Source of the DNA: Oleidesulfovibrio sp964593925
GTDB lineage: Bacteria; Desulfobacterota; Desulfovibrionia; Desulfovibrionales; Desulfovibrionaceae
DNA: 64,000 nucleotides
Direction of reading: 5' to 3'
Assembly: GCA_964593925.1 (NCBI GenBank)
Contig: CAZQKM010000006.1
Span: 1-64,000 of the forward strand
The notes beneath the pieces were generated by a model. It worked only from the letters and a program-made list of their open reading frames with translations. It did not search any database and had not been told where the DNA came from. Shown here piece by piece: positions 43,431 to 53,538 of this stretch (position 1 is its first letter; the number at the start of each line of letters is the position of its first letter). Made by a program: the position numbers and the translations under genes.

Positions 43431-43898
43431 TGCATGGCCCGCGCAGACCATGCTTTCCTCCCCCCTTGACGCTCCCTGAAACTATATTCGACGCTTACCG
43501 CAGGGAACCGGCAATTTAGACATCACCCAATCACAAAACATGATAAGGGTCATTGGGGCAGTATCCCACCACAAAGCACCCAAAATCACCCTTTGCAACT
43601 CCAAGGAGTACACTATATGTAACACGTTGTCATTTTACCTACTTGTAATATAAGATACTTGGCATACTTTTCGTTACGCGCTATATTGTAATTTTTTTGA
43701 AATCCACAGCAAAACAAAAGGGCGTAGCTTAAAAAATCAAGTCATACTGGGCTATATCAAAAAAAGCCTCTGTACTCGCCTCCGAGTTACAGGTACATAC
43801 CCTTTAACTACACCCCCTGTCTGAAGAATACGGTTCGGCAGCATGCCGTCCTGTTAACGTACCGAATTGTATCACAGGGTAGAACGAAGGAAAGCACC
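43431..43898. other. Upstream region of the amine dehydrogenase operon
   Basis: Non-coding. A TTGGCATACTTTTCGT sequence near 43660 is only a poor match to a sigma-54 promoter. No riboswitch was recognised. Confidence 0.35.
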
Positions 43899-45017
43899 TT
43901 GAAAACAGCTGACATAATTATCATAGGTGGCGGCTTGGTCGGTGCCGCCACAGCACTGGGCCTGGTGCAGGAAAAGGCCGGTAGAGTGCTGCTTCTTGAT
44001 GAGCAGTTCCACACGCAGCGCGCCTCCCGTGCCAACTTTGGCCTTACGTGGTTCATGTCTCAAGAAGCTAGCAGCCTACATTATGTCAAATGGCGACGCA
44101 TGGCCGTGGGAATGTGGCCCGAATATGCCGCAGAGTTGCAAGCTGAAGCAGGGCTGGATCTAGAACTGGCCTGGAAAGGCGGTGCAATACACTGCATAGG
44201 TGAAGAGCAGTGGCAGCGCACAGCAAAACGCGTGGAAACTATCCGTCAGTCTTGCGAAAGCATGGGCCTTGACTATCCCGTATCCATGCTCGACAGGCAG
44301 GAGTTTGCAGCATTTATACCCCAGATAGCCTTGGGTGAGCAGGTCTCCGGTGCCATGTACAGCGAAGACCAAGGACACGTGAACCCGCTCAATGTACTTG
44401 CCGCTCTACGTCGTGCCTTTCAAAAACGCGGAGGTATATTTCTGCCTCGGCATGCGGTTTCTGGTCTCACCCCCAGCAAACAGCACGTCCAAGTACGCAC
44501 AAGTCAAGGTATCATTGAGTGCGGCATCCTTGTCATGGCAGCAGGGCTCGGCATACCCCGCTTGATTGAACCACTCGGGATGCGGCCATGTATCCAGCCC
44601 CAGCGTAGCCAAATCCTGATTACAGAGCATTGTGAGCCTGTATTACCTATTCCCACCCGCACTGTACGCCAAACAGGCAACGGTGCCTTCATGATAGGAC
44701 TCTCAGCCGAAAATGTGGGCCATGATACTGCTGTCACCCTCGAGGTATTGCGTGCTCAGGCTCAAGAGGCTGTGGCTCTTTTCCCCGCGCTAGCCCATAT
44801 CAACTGGGTACGTGCATGGAGCGCCCTCAGTGTGAGCACTCCTGACGGCGGCCCCATATACGACAGGATTCCAGGCCACGACAATATTGTCTTACTTGCA
44901 ATGCACAACGCCCTTTCTCTGGCTCCACTCAATACGCGTTTAGTAGCGCCTTGGATTCTGGGCGCCCCCAAGCCCGATCCACTAAGACATTTCACTAACG
45001 GACGTTTCCATGTTTAA
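43899..45017 (+). CDS. FAD-dependent amino acid/amine oxidase subunit
   Basis: The 372-residue protein of the DAO/DadA superfamily has the FAD-binding motif IIIIGGGLVGAATALGL (6-22), GHVNPLNVLAALRRAF, VMAAGLGIPRL and the C-terminal RAWSALSVSTPDGGPIYDRI, as in glycine oxidase, hydroxyproline dehydrogenase and opine oxidase subunits. The following small 2Fe-2S and pyridine-nucleotide-type flavoprotein genes complete an HcnABC/OoxAB-like three-part dehydrogenase. The substrate is not known; the RidA gene in the operon points to imine or enamine products. The start is TTG 43899 with GAAGGAAA 8 nt upstream. Confidence 0.85.
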   Translation: MKTADIIIIGGGLVGAATALGLVQEKAGRVLLLDEQFHTQRASRANFGLTWFMSQEASSLHYVKWRRMAVGMWPEYAAELQAEAGLDLELAWKGGAIHCIGEEQWQRTAKRVETIRQSCESMGLDYPVSMLDRQEFAAFIPQIALGEQVSGAMYSEDQGHVNPLNVLAALRRAFQKRGGIFLPRHAVSGLTPSKQHVQVRTSQGIIECGILVMAAGLGIPRLIEPLGMRPCIQPQRSQILITEHCEPVLPIPTRTVRQTGNGAFMIGLSAENVGHDTAVTLEVLRAQAQEAVALFPALAHINWVRAWSALSVSTPDGGPIYDRIPGHDNIVLLAMHNALSLAPLNTRLVAPWILGAPKPDPLRHFTNGRFHV

Positions 45018-45285
45018 AAAAGATGCGGCATTTCTTTCCAGTACGGTAGCCGTCACAGTGGACGGCAAACCCTTGGAGCTCCCCGCAGGAGTCAGTGTGG
45101 CAGCAGCTCTTCTCAGTGTGGGCCTGCTTCCAGGCCATGGGGATTCTGTCCCCCATTGCTTTATGGGGGCATGTTGCGCGTGCCTGGTGGAAATAGACGG
45201 TAGCTATAGACAGGCATGTACTACGGCGATACGTGCAGGCATGGTAATCAATCGTCTGCATGAGCAGGAGGCAGATACCCCATGA
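45010..45285 (+). CDS. Small 2Fe-2S subunit of the amine dehydrogenase
   Basis: The 91-residue ferredoxin-like protein has VDGKPLELPAGVSVAAALL and the cluster motif HCFMGACCACLVEIDG (C-x4-C-x2-C) followed by Cys in YRQAC, as in HcnA-type subunits. It overlaps the preceding gene by 8 nt and the following one by 4 nt. It probably passes electrons between the two flavoprotein subunits. Confidence 0.88.
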   Translation: MFKKDAAFLSSTVAVTVDGKPLELPAGVSVAAALLSVGLLPGHGDSVPHCFMGACCACLVEIDGSYRQACTTAIRAGMVINRLHEQEADTP

Positions 45286-46757
45286 ATACACGCTACGATA
45301 CCATCGTCATCGGAGCCGGCCCAGCCGGTATCGCATGCGCTACCCGCCTTGCCGAACTCGGCTTAGGCGTACTGTTGCTGGATGAGCAGGCAAGGCCCGG
45401 CGGGCAAGGCTACCGCAATATCGAACAGGTGCCCCAAGGGGCCACCCATAGCTATGATCAGGACTATCTCCAGGGTATGCCCCTTGTTACCCGCTTGCGT
45501 GCCAGCAGCGTCTGCTACAGACCAGAGACATCCGTCTGGCAGGTAGAGGCAGATGGCTCTGTATATTACTCCCGCAACGGTGTCTCTCGAAAAGTGACAG
45601 CACAGTATATTGTTGTGGCCACAGGCGCTATAGAGCGCCCCATACCCTTTGAAGGCTGGAGCCTGCCCGGCGTCATAAATGCCGGTGGAGCCACTATTCT
45701 TGCCAAAGAGGCGGGGCTTGTCCCTCCCAACTCCGTCGTGCTGGCTGGTAGTGGGCCGCTGTTGCTTTCTGAAGCAAAGCGACTGATCGAAAAAGATATA
45801 TCCATCGCCGCCATTCTAGAAACCAGGTCCAAGCTGCCCCCTCTCAAAGTGCTGCGCCAAATGCCGCATGCAGCTCGGTCAGATCTATGGCAAAAAACCA
45901 CAAGTATTCTTCAATCCATCAAAAACTCTGGTATACCCCACTATAAAGGCATTCTCGGCATCACCGCACACGGACAAAAATATTTGGAAGCAGTAACGGC
46001 TCTGCACGGCACAGGTGATCTGCAGTTCCGAACCTCCATGTTACTGGTACACTTTGGTTTTATTCCCAACACGCATATTTTTCGACTAATCGGATGTGCC
46101 CTGGAGTGGGTCCCGCTCTTGCGCCATTGGCAGCCTGTCTGCAACGTATGGGGCCAGACCAGCCTTGAGCGTATCTTTGCTGTGGGTGACGGCGCCCGCG
46201 TGGATGGGGCCGTTGCAGCATCTCACAAAGGAGAGCTCACTGCGCTGGATTTAGCAATGCGCCTTGGAATATTACTGGAAAAAGAACGTGATACCTTGGC
46301 GGCCCCTCTACATAACAAGCTGCAGCACATCAGGCGCGCACGCTCTATTGCTGACACGCTGTTTGCACCGCATGTCGAACAATATGTCTGCTCTGATAGC
46401 ACCATTGTATGCCGCTGTGAAAAAATCACTGCGGGTGCCATTCGCCAAGCTGTCCGGGATGGCGCGCACACTGTTGACGAAGTAAAGGCGTTGACCCGTT
46501 GTGGTATGGGGGCATGCCAAGGGCGTATCTGTGGCCTAGCTCTGGCAGAAATTATAAGCACCGAGCTGGGGTGCACGCCGGACACGGTGGGTAACTTCAA
46601 TGTGCGCCCCCCCCTCAAAAGCATCTCTCTTGCAGAGTTGGTGGACATGGAGCCGCTGACGCCTAAGGACAATGTAGATGGCGCAAAGACAAAATACGAC
46701 AGCAAAGTAAACACAGAAGGCGAAGCTTCTGAAAACCTCCAACAGGGATACCCATGA
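45282..46757 (+). CDS. FAD/NAD(P)-type oxidoreductase with BFD-like 2Fe-2S domain
   Basis: The 491-residue protein has two dinucleotide folds (VIGAGPAGIACATRLAE near residue 10, and VLAGSGPLLLSEAKRL), ATGAIERPIPFEGWSLPGVINAGG, and FAVGDGARVDGAVAASHKGE. A C-terminal bacterioferredoxin-type site, CRCEKITAGAIRQA...TRCGMGACQGRICG, supplies four cysteines. This is the HcnB/OoxA-type alpha subunit. It starts at ATG 45282 overlapping the previous stop as ATGA. With its two neighbours it should form a membrane-associated or soluble alpha-beta-gamma dehydrogenase. Confidence 0.88.
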   Translation: MNTRYDTIVIGAGPAGIACATRLAELGLGVLLLDEQARPGGQGYRNIEQVPQGATHSYDQDYLQGMPLVTRLRASSVCYRPETSVWQVEADGSVYYSRNGVSRKVTAQYIVVATGAIERPIPFEGWSLPGVINAGGATILAKEAGLVPPNSVVLAGSGPLLLSEAKRLIEKDISIAAILETRSKLPPLKVLRQMPHAARSDLWQKTTSILQSIKNSGIPHYKGILGITAHGQKYLEAVTALHGTGDLQFRTSMLLVHFGFIPNTHIFRLIGCALEWVPLLRHWQPVCNVWGQTSLERIFAVGDGARVDGAVAASHKGELTALDLAMRLGILLEKERDTLAAPLHNKLQHIRRARSIADTLFAPHVEQYVCSDSTIVCRCEKITAGAIRQAVRDGAHTVDEVKALTRCGMGACQGRICGLALAEIISTELGCTPDTVGNFNVRPPLKSISLAELVDMEPLTPKDNVDGAKTKYDSKVNTEGEASENLQQGYP

Positions 46758-47104
46758 GTACTATCAAAAGAGCACAGATCACTGATCGCATGAGCCGTAT
46801 TGTTACCCACAACGGCGTGGTATATCTTTGTGGTCAGGTCGGAGGCACTGAACCTACCATACAAGAGCAGGCCCATACCATGCTGGCCAGGGTGGATGCG
46901 CTGCTTCAAGAAGCGGGCAGCGACCGTGAGCATATGCTTTCGGCCACCATATACCTGCGCGATATGAAAGATTTTGCTGCATTTAACGAAGTCTGGGACA
47001 CTTGGATTATACCCGGCACACCTCCGGCGCGGGCCTGTGTTGAAGCCCGCATGGCGCGCCCGGAGTTGCTATGCGAAATTTCTGTCATTGCCGCATTGGC
47101 ATAA
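46754..47104 (+). CDS. RidA/YjgF-family enamine/imine deaminase
   Basis: The 116-residue protein has the family fold with VVYLCGQVGG, SATIYLRDMKDFAAFNEVW, PPARACVEARMARPELLCEISVIA; the Arg of PPARAC and the Glu of CEISV are the usual ligand-binding residues. It overlaps the preceding stop as ATGA. RidA proteins hydrolyse reactive enamines and imines, which flavin amine oxidases generate, so it fits as the last enzyme of this operon. Confidence 0.92.
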   Translation: MSTIKRAQITDRMSRIVTHNGVVYLCGQVGGTEPTIQEQAHTMLARVDALLQEAGSDREHMLSATIYLRDMKDFAAFNEVWDTWIIPGTPPARACVEARMARPELLCEISVIAALA

Positions 47105-47188
47105 CAGACAAAAAGCTCGTTCCGTATGCAGGGCACTCGTACCTGCCTGCATACAAGCGGTGAAGCAATTATGCCACAGCAACCTTGG

Positions 47189-48991
47189 CTATGGCATATC
47201 CGGTTTTGTACCAATGGCATGACGGCGTATTTTTCTGAACAACGTCTTGCGGTCAATGCCCAATGCTTCGGCAGTGCGCGTTCGCTGTCCTTGATAGTGG
47301 GCAAGTGTCTCCGCAATATATTGCCGCTCAAAACGAGCCATGGCTGTTTCAAGCAGTACAGGCGAAACTTCGGTTTTAATGTCTGCTCTTTTGGCACTGG
47401 CAATGCGTTCGCCGCCCAGACTCACCGTGCCCAGATGCAGGTACTGGTGCAAGGCATTTTGCAGCTCCCGGATATTGCCCGGCCAGTCATATGCCATAAA
47501 ACTGCTAAGTAGTTCCGGCGTAATGCTTGCGCATGTCCCTCCCTGTGGAAACACGCGTATAAAATGCTCCACAAGCTGCGGAATATCCTCTTTGCGTTCG
47601 CGCAGTGGGGGAATATATACAGGCACCACGTGGATACGATAAAAAAAATCATTGCGCATAGCGCCCTGACTCACCATGTCCCCAAGGTCCCGATTTGTTG
47701 CTGCTACAATACGTGGCTTTACATGTACCAGCCCTGTGCCCCCCACTGGAATAAATCCCCCGCCTTCAATGGCGCGTAGCAATTTGATTTGTCCCATCCA
47801 GCTGATCTCGCCCAGTTCATCCAAAAAAAGCGTACCGCCGTCTGCCTGCTCCAGATAGCCTTTGTGGTCCCGCACCGCCCCAGTAAAAGCGCCCTTCCTG
47901 TGACCAAAAAACTCACTTTCAAAAAGGTGTTCTGGTATAGCCCCACAATTCACTGGCACAAAGTTGCCATTGATGCGAGGGCTGTGCGTGTGTACCGCAC
48001 GAGAGACAAGCTCCTTGCCAGTGCCTGATTCTCCATAAACAATTACGTTATCATCGGTACCCGCAGCTTTCAGAATGACCGAGTGCAGTTCGCGCATGGG
48101 CTTGGAATCGCCGACAATATGTTCAAAGTAGTGCTCTGCCATTCGCTTTTTCAGGACAGAGTTCTCCTTACGAATACCCAGCTCCTGCTCTTTGCTTTCC
48201 GTCGCATCCGCGATGAAGCCTTCCATGGCATGGGGCGTACCGTCTGGACCATACAGGCCCACCCCCTGCTCTCGTACCCATTTCACAGCGCCGCCCTTTG
48301 TCATGATGCGGTAGGCATGCTCAAAACGTTTACGACGTTGTAGTGAGACAGCCATTTTTTCCTGATACTCCGGGCGATCTTCAGCCAAGATGATAGAGAG
48401 AAAAGGCTGCCCTCCATGGGCTGTAAAATATTCTGCTGAATAACCGGTTAGCTTTTCTGTGCCCACACTCATGAGTTGCATAGTACATACCGCATCACCC
48501 GCACTCCGATAGGCAATGCCAAAAAGGTTGTCCATCAATGTAGACAATTGACGACTTTTTTCCGTCAACTTTTCATGCACAGCCTCTTTTTGCTGCTCCA
48601 GCCTTTCTCGCATCCGCTTCAGTTGCAGGTGTGTGTGCACACGCGCAAGCACCTCGGCCTGGTGAAACGGCTTTGTCACATAGTCCACTCCTCCTACGAC
48701 AAATGCACGAGTCTTACGCGCCGGATCATGTACGCTGGAAAGAAAAATCACGGGGATGTCCTGGGTATCCGCATTATTCCGCAAAGCTTCACATACGGAA
48801 AAACCATCCATATCCGGCAACATGATATCCAAAAGAATCAGGTCTGGTCGATGCGCATGCACATTTTCAAGAGCAGAGACACCAGTTTTTGCTACCAGCA
48901 GATCATACTGTGTACGCAAACTTGTGACCAACAAACGCAGGTTAATGGGATTGTCATCGACAACCAGTATGGTAGGTTTACCTTCTGACAT
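47189..48991 (-). CDS. Sigma-54 activator with receiver and PAS domains
   Basis: The 600-residue protein has an N-terminal receiver domain (phospho-acceptor Asp55 in LLDIMLPDMDG, Lys in YVTKPF), then a PAS/PAC domain (about 145-270) and a sigma-54 AAA+ domain. The AAA+ domain has GESGTGKE, GAFTGA (the sigma-54 contact loop), LFLDELGE and WPGNIRELQNALHQ. A Fis-type helix-turn-helix ends it (TRTAEALGIDRKTLFRKIRR). ATG 48991 overlaps the end of the hybrid kinase gene by 14 nt, with GGGAG before it. It probably activates sigma-54 promoters of the neighbouring catabolic genes, although none was clearly seen. Confidence 0.92.
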   Translation of the reverse strand: MSEGKPTILVVDDNPINLRLLVTSLRTQYDLLVAKTGVSALENVHAHRPDLILLDIMLPDMDGFSVCEALRNNADTQDIPVIFLSSVHDPARKTRAFVVGGVDYVTKPFHQAEVLARVHTHLQLKRMRERLEQQKEAVHEKLTEKSRQLSTLMDNLFGIAYRSAGDAVCTMQLMSVGTEKLTGYSAEYFTAHGGQPFLSIILAEDRPEYQEKMAVSLQRRKRFEHAYRIMTKGGAVKWVREQGVGLYGPDGTPHAMEGFIADATESKEQELGIRKENSVLKKRMAEHYFEHIVGDSKPMRELHSVILKAAGTDDNVIVYGESGTGKELVSRAVHTHSPRINGNFVPVNCGAIPEHLFESEFFGHRKGAFTGAVRDHKGYLEQADGGTLFLDELGEISWMGQIKLLRAIEGGGFIPVGGTGLVHVKPRIVAATNRDLGDMVSQGAMRNDFFYRIHVVPVYIPPLRERKEDIPQLVEHFIRVFPQGGTCASITPELLSSFMAYDWPGNIRELQNALHQYLHLGTVSLGGERIASAKRADIKTEVSPVLLETAMARFERQYIAETLAHYQGQRTRTAEALGIDRKTLFRKIRRHAIGTKPDMP

Positions 48992-51900
48992 ATGCCACAT
49001 GCTCCCTAAAGCCCTCGGCCTGCTCCAGCGTATGCAGGTATTCACCGGCCTTGGCATACTCATACTCCAGCACAAGTACCTCCAGCCTGCCAAATATATG
49101 AGATGGCAACACAGGCTTTACCTGTGCAAGTAACGGTTCGATCTTCAACGGATTGCTCGACTCAAGGGCATGGATCAACTCTGGGATGGAAGCCCACCCT
49201 GACGTGTCTGGTACCGCATGTATTTCCACTTCCTGCACAGCAAACGCATCCTGTGCTGGCATACTCTTGATAGCCTCCACGGCATGGCCCAATGCCTGCT
49301 CCAAAACACCGAGCATTTCTTCCAACACCGGCTCGCTACCTTCTCCTCTAGCCAACAGGCCCGCATATTGTTCCACAGACCCGGCACAGTGGGCACAGGC
49401 ATCAGCCCCTATATTGGCAGCCGCTCCTGCAAGCCCATGGGCCTCTTTTTCCAAAGCGTCATAGTGCCTTTCGGCATAGGCGCTACGCACGGCACTCAAC
49501 GTATCAGAAAATTCTTGTGCAAACTGTTTACGCAAGCCCGCCAGCTTACCAGGGGATACTCCAAGGCGCTCTGCCGCCCCGACATCAAGCACGGCACACC
49601 GTGTTATTTCAGATTCAGCCGCGTCACCCCCTGCATAGCCAGTAGCCACTGTTGTATTTAATGCCTCTGCCATGACTGCGTATAACTCTTCTTTGCCAAA
49701 CGGCTTTGTGAGCAAAAACTTCATCCCTGCATCATGTATCTGTTGATGGCTGCCTTTAATTGCATGTGCCGTGAGTGCGATAATCGGCACCTGTGCCGCG
49801 CCTGGAATGCCTCGTATGGCATTCGCTGCCGCACAGCCGTCCATTTCTGGCATTTGTATATCCATCAAGATCACATCATATGACGCGCTTTTAACCGCAT
49901 CCACAGCCTTACGCCCATTCTCCGCAAAGGTTAGACGGGCGCCTGTGGGCTCCAGCAGCAGGCGTATAATATCCCGATTTGTTGCAGCATCCTCTGCCAC
50001 AAGCACGTGCACGCCCGCAAATACCCCGGTGCCCGGCGCAGGCTTGGGCTCACCCCCTGCGGGCAACGTATGAGAGACCGGATCAAAAATGGCACATAGC
50101 GCACCATGGAGCATACGTTGCGTCATGACTTCAGCAAACAAATGCACATGCTCCGGCATAGTCTGGCGCCATACTCCCGCCATATCACTCTGCATCACAA
50201 GCATCAGCACCGGGACAGCATGATCATTACCAATATTGAACAGGCGCTCGGGGTGCTCATCTTCAATAATGTTGTGCCCAAGACATATAAGATCAGGCAT
50301 ACTCCCAACCTCTGCCAGGTGTGCAAGCGCGGCTTCCACTCCGTGAAGCACTTCTGCCCTGCACATGGCGAAATCAAAATGGCGCTTCATGGCCATGGCC
50401 GAATATGCCGAACGCGCCACAAGCAATACAGAACGGCCAGCATATACCTTTGTATCCCAAGAGGATGCAAACGAACCCTTTTGCAACAGTATGGGAACGG
50501 AAAAGGCAAAAAGCGCACCTGCGCCCTCTTCTGACTCCACATAGATCTCGCCCCCCATAGCCTCAATAAACTGGCGGCAGATACTCAGGCCAAGACCCGT
50601 CCCCCCATGGCAATGGCTCTGCGTGGCTGCGGCCTGCCCAAAGGGCACAAAAAGCTGCGGCAAAGCATCTTCTGCAATACCAATGCCCGTATCCTCTACA
50701 AAACAATGCAGCCACACGGCATGATCATGCTTTGCATGCCAGGCAAAACAAAGGCTCACCCTGCCCCCAGGGGGTGTAAATTTTAATGCGTTACCTACAA
50801 GGTTGCGGATAACCTGTTGCAGCTTCACAGGGTCTCCCATAAATCTGTCCGGCATGGCAGGTGGCAGATCCACCACAAACTCAAGCTCTTTGACTGCGGC
50901 ATGTGCCAGAGTTTGCACACACACCCGCTGCACACAGTGCTCAAGCATAAAAGGTACGCATCCCAGCTCCACATGGCCGGCCTCGATTTTTGAAAAATCC
51001 AAAAGATCGTTAATAATATCCAGCAAAGTGGATGACGCATCCTGAATATTACGCAGATACTTGTGAACAAGCGGCGAGGTTTCCAGTGAACGTACATGCT
51101 CGGTAAACGCGATAATGGCGTGCAGCGGTGTGCGTAGCTCATGGCTGATGCTCGCCAAAAATCGACTTTTGGCTGTGGTGGCGGCATCCGCTTCTTCTTT
51201 TGAACGCTGCAACGCTTCATTCATGCACTGCAAGTCACGCGTACGCTCTACCACGCGCGACTCCAACTCAAGATTGGCCTTGCTCAACATTTCCTCATAC
51301 TGCACACGACTGGTCACATTCCGCACAGACCCCACAAACTCTGTAGGGCGGCCTTTTGCATCTCGCAAATACTTGCCGGACACAGAGCAGTGCATGGAAA
51401 CGCCATTCATGCAAAGCACGAAAGAATAATCCTCAAGCTCGCCTGTGTCCCGCAGTACCCTGCTCATGGCCCCAAGTACTTCCATACCCAGAACATCCCG
51501 GATACGCATCTGCTGGGCCTTTTCCGGTGCAAAGGCGAACACCCGACGCACGGAAGGGCTGATCTCAATGATCTGCCCATCCATTGCTACCTGCAGGTAG
51601 ACATCCTGGATGTTTTCAAAAATCCGCCTATATCGCTCTTCACTTTTGCGTAATGCCGCCTCGGCCAAGTCCCGCCGCTTAAGTTCATCATTAAGCTTGC
51701 CTGTTTGCTGCTCCACAATACGCTTTAGCGAGAGGTTCCATAGCAAAATGAAACATGTTGCCGCCAGCATTGCCATAAGGCCGGTGACCATTATGGCAAT
51801 GCTCCTATCTGATATGGGGCCCTCTTCTACTATTTTCAACCACTTGCCCGAAATAGCCTTATGCTCCTCCGGCGTAATCTGCTTGAGCGCCTTATTGATG

Positions 51901-52676
51901 ATGCCCAAAAGCACTGTATGCTCTTTGGATACTCCCATGGCAATACCAGGATAGGTTTCAATGGCGCCCCCCACCTGCAAGTTCAGAATTCCACTCTGGT
52001 TAATCCGGTGGGTGATACTGAACTGAAAATCCACCATGGCGTCAGATTGTCCAAAAGATACATGCTGAAGGCCAGTGAGGTTATCCTCCACAATATCCAG
52101 CTTGATGTCCCTAAAATGCTCTTCAAGGTAGTCATGCCAAACATACCGGCGCACCACAGATACTGTTTTGCCTGCAAGATCTTCAAGACGCAGGTTGGCA
52201 GTACGGCCACGTTGCACGACAATGATACCGGGCATGGCGATGTACGGCGAAGTAAAACGCAGATACCGCGACCTGTTGGAGCTAGGTGCAAGAGCAGCAA
52301 GCATGTCCACCCTGCCCTCTTGTACAGCGGTGAGCGTCTCTGGCCAGTTAGCCATTGTGGAAATGCTGAATTGCAGACCGGTCAATTTTTCGAGAATACG
52401 CAGATAATCACTGGCAACCCCAGAGTAATTACCCGCTGCGTCAATACCTTCAATGGGGTAGAAGTTTTTGTCAGCTCCTACACTGACAGTATAGTTTCTG
52501 GATAGCCAAGTGCGCTCTTCATCCGTAAAATTTGCCCAGACAAATTCTTTGTCCTCAATAATCCGCTCAACAGCTGTCTCTGTAGCGTTAAGGTGCTCCA
52601 ATACCCGCTGATACGCAACGTACAACCCAAAAAGCAAAAAAAGAGAACCCAAGACAAGCAGCGCCCGCACCCGCAT
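48978..52676 (-). CDS. Hybrid histidine kinase with periplasmic SBP-type sensor
   Basis: The 1232-residue protein has an N-terminal membrane segment and a periplasmic solute-binding (SBP_bac_3) domain (about 50-295: SVGADKNFYPIEGIDAAGNY, RVDMLAALAPSSNRSRYLRF). A second TM (SIAIMVTGLMAMLAATCFIL), a PAS domain and HisKA with His512 (SISHELRTPLH) follow. Then come HATPase (DTGIGI, GGTGLGLSI), a degenerate receiver-like stretch, a true receiver (DVILMDIQMPEMDG) and an Hpt domain (EAHGLAGAAANIG). SBP_3 domains bind amino acids, so it likely senses an amino acid and drives the downstream activator. GGGAG 8 nt upstream favours ATG 52676 over ATG 52691. Confidence 0.9.
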   Translation of the reverse strand: MRVRALLVLGSLFLLFGLYVAYQRVLEHLNATETAVERIIEDKEFVWANFTDEERTWLSRNYTVSVGADKNFYPIEGIDAAGNYSGVASDYLRILEKLTGLQFSISTMANWPETLTAVQEGRVDMLAALAPSSNRSRYLRFTSPYIAMPGIIVVQRGRTANLRLEDLAGKTVSVVRRYVWHDYLEEHFRDIKLDIVEDNLTGLQHVSFGQSDAMVDFQFSITHRINQSGILNLQVGGAIETYPGIAMGVSKEHTVLLGIINKALKQITPEEHKAISGKWLKIVEEGPISDRSIAIMVTGLMAMLAATCFILLWNLSLKRIVEQQTGKLNDELKRRDLAEAALRKSEERYRRIFENIQDVYLQVAMDGQIIEISPSVRRVFAFAPEKAQQMRIRDVLGMEVLGAMSRVLRDTGELEDYSFVLCMNGVSMHCSVSGKYLRDAKGRPTEFVGSVRNVTSRVQYEEMLSKANLELESRVVERTRDLQCMNEALQRSKEEADAATTAKSRFLASISHELRTPLHAIIAFTEHVRSLETSPLVHKYLRNIQDASSTLLDIINDLLDFSKIEAGHVELGCVPFMLEHCVQRVCVQTLAHAAVKELEFVVDLPPAMPDRFMGDPVKLQQVIRNLVGNALKFTPPGGRVSLCFAWHAKHDHAVWLHCFVEDTGIGIAEDALPQLFVPFGQAAATQSHCHGGTGLGLSICRQFIEAMGGEIYVESEEGAGALFAFSVPILLQKGSFASSWDTKVYAGRSVLLVARSAYSAMAMKRHFDFAMCRAEVLHGVEAALAHLAEVGSMPDLICLGHNIIEDEHPERLFNIGNDHAVPVLMLVMQSDMAGVWRQTMPEHVHLFAEVMTQRMLHGALCAIFDPVSHTLPAGGEPKPAPGTGVFAGVHVLVAEDAATNRDIIRLLLEPTGARLTFAENGRKAVDAVKSASYDVILMDIQMPEMDGCAAANAIRGIPGAAQVPIIALTAHAIKGSHQQIHDAGMKFLLTKPFGKEELYAVMAEALNTTVATGYAGGDAAESEITRCAVLDVGAAERLGVSPGKLAGLRKQFAQEFSDTLSAVRSAYAERHYDALEKEAHGLAGAAANIGADACAHCAGSVEQYAGLLARGEGSEPVLEEMLGVLEQALGHAVEAIKSMPAQDAFAVQEVEIHAVPDTSGWASIPELIHALESSNPLKIEPLLAQVKPVLPSHIFGRLEVLVLEYEYAKAGEYLHTLEQAEGFREHVAYVRR

Positions 52677-52779
52677 TTGCTTTACTCCCATAGGAGCGGC
52701 CGTATGAAACCGCTCCTGGCCATATGCTCATCGGCAGGATAGTATCAGCAGGGCACATGCCCTCACCATATACACCACA

Positions 52780-53373
52780 TTAGGCAATCCAGCGCCGTAT
52801 ACTTTCCATGGTGCCCAGATATTCCGCGATGACCTCGCACCCCACGGATCCAGGGTGTACGCCGTCATGTAAATCGTTCATATACACCTTACTGGCCGCA
52901 AGATGTGCATACAAGTCGATATAGTCCACATTGTGGTCCAAACATACCTGGGTGTATCGTGCTCCAAGCTGCGCTATACGCATACTGTGTGCCTCTTGCA
53001 CCACAGGAAACGGGCTGAGCACACGTATACACTCCGCACCATAAGTAGCCGTGGCCTCGGTAAGCACAGTAGTAAGATTGGCCGCAGACTGCTCTATGGG
53101 TACAAGTACAGCCTCTTGCGGAATCGCCATATCCACTACCCCGAAGCAAAATAACAACCGCACCTGAGTCTCTTCAAGCACGCGGCACTGCACTTCCGTG
53201 CTCCACCGGGAGAGCACGGCCTGACTTGTATGCTTGCGTGCCCCCAGGTTATAAAAGGTGGTTGGCGGTATCGGCAGGCCCGTTTGTACCCCCCAGCGCC
53301 CTGTCCAGCCAAGCACTGCTGTATCATTTACCCCCAACGTCAATGAATCGCCAAAAAAGAAAAAAGTCTTCAT
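52780..53373 (-). CDS. SGNH/GDSL-family hydrolase
   Basis: The 197-residue protein starts with KTFFFFGDSLTLGVND (Ser in block I), has NLGARKH (block II-like Gly), FGVVDMAIP (block III position, where the usual GxND Asn is replaced), and DGVHPGSVGCEVIAEYL (Asp and His of block V). It may be an esterase or lipase-like enzyme; the substrate is unknown. ATG 53373 has GGGAG 10-12 nt before it. It lies between the kinase gene and the mmsA-like gene, possibly in the kinase transcript. Confidence 0.82.
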   Translation of the reverse strand: MKTFFFFGDSLTLGVNDTAVLGWTGRWGVQTGLPIPPTTFYNLGARKHTSQAVLSRWSTEVQCRVLEETQVRLLFCFGVVDMAIPQEAVLVPIEQSAANLTTVLTEATATYGAECIRVLSPFPVVQEAHSMRIAQLGARYTQVCLDHNVDYIDLYAHLAASKVYMNDLHDGVHPGSVGCEVIAEYLGTMESIRRWIA

Positions 53374-53538
53374 TACAAGCAATCTCCCTGTAAAAATGCT
53401 TTCCCTCAGTACACATGCCACTCAAGCAAAGAACGCGCCAAGGACACTTTGCCAAGACCATACCGGTATGTACCATGCAGGCTGTAGCTGCTGTCCGGCA
53501 TGGCTCCATGATTTCCAGCCGACCAAACCATGGGACAC

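Noticed and set aside
43655..43680. Possible sigma-54 promoter before the amine dehydrogenase operon
   Set aside because: TTGGCATACTTTTCGT keeps the GG but not the GC at the -12 position; the match is too weak.
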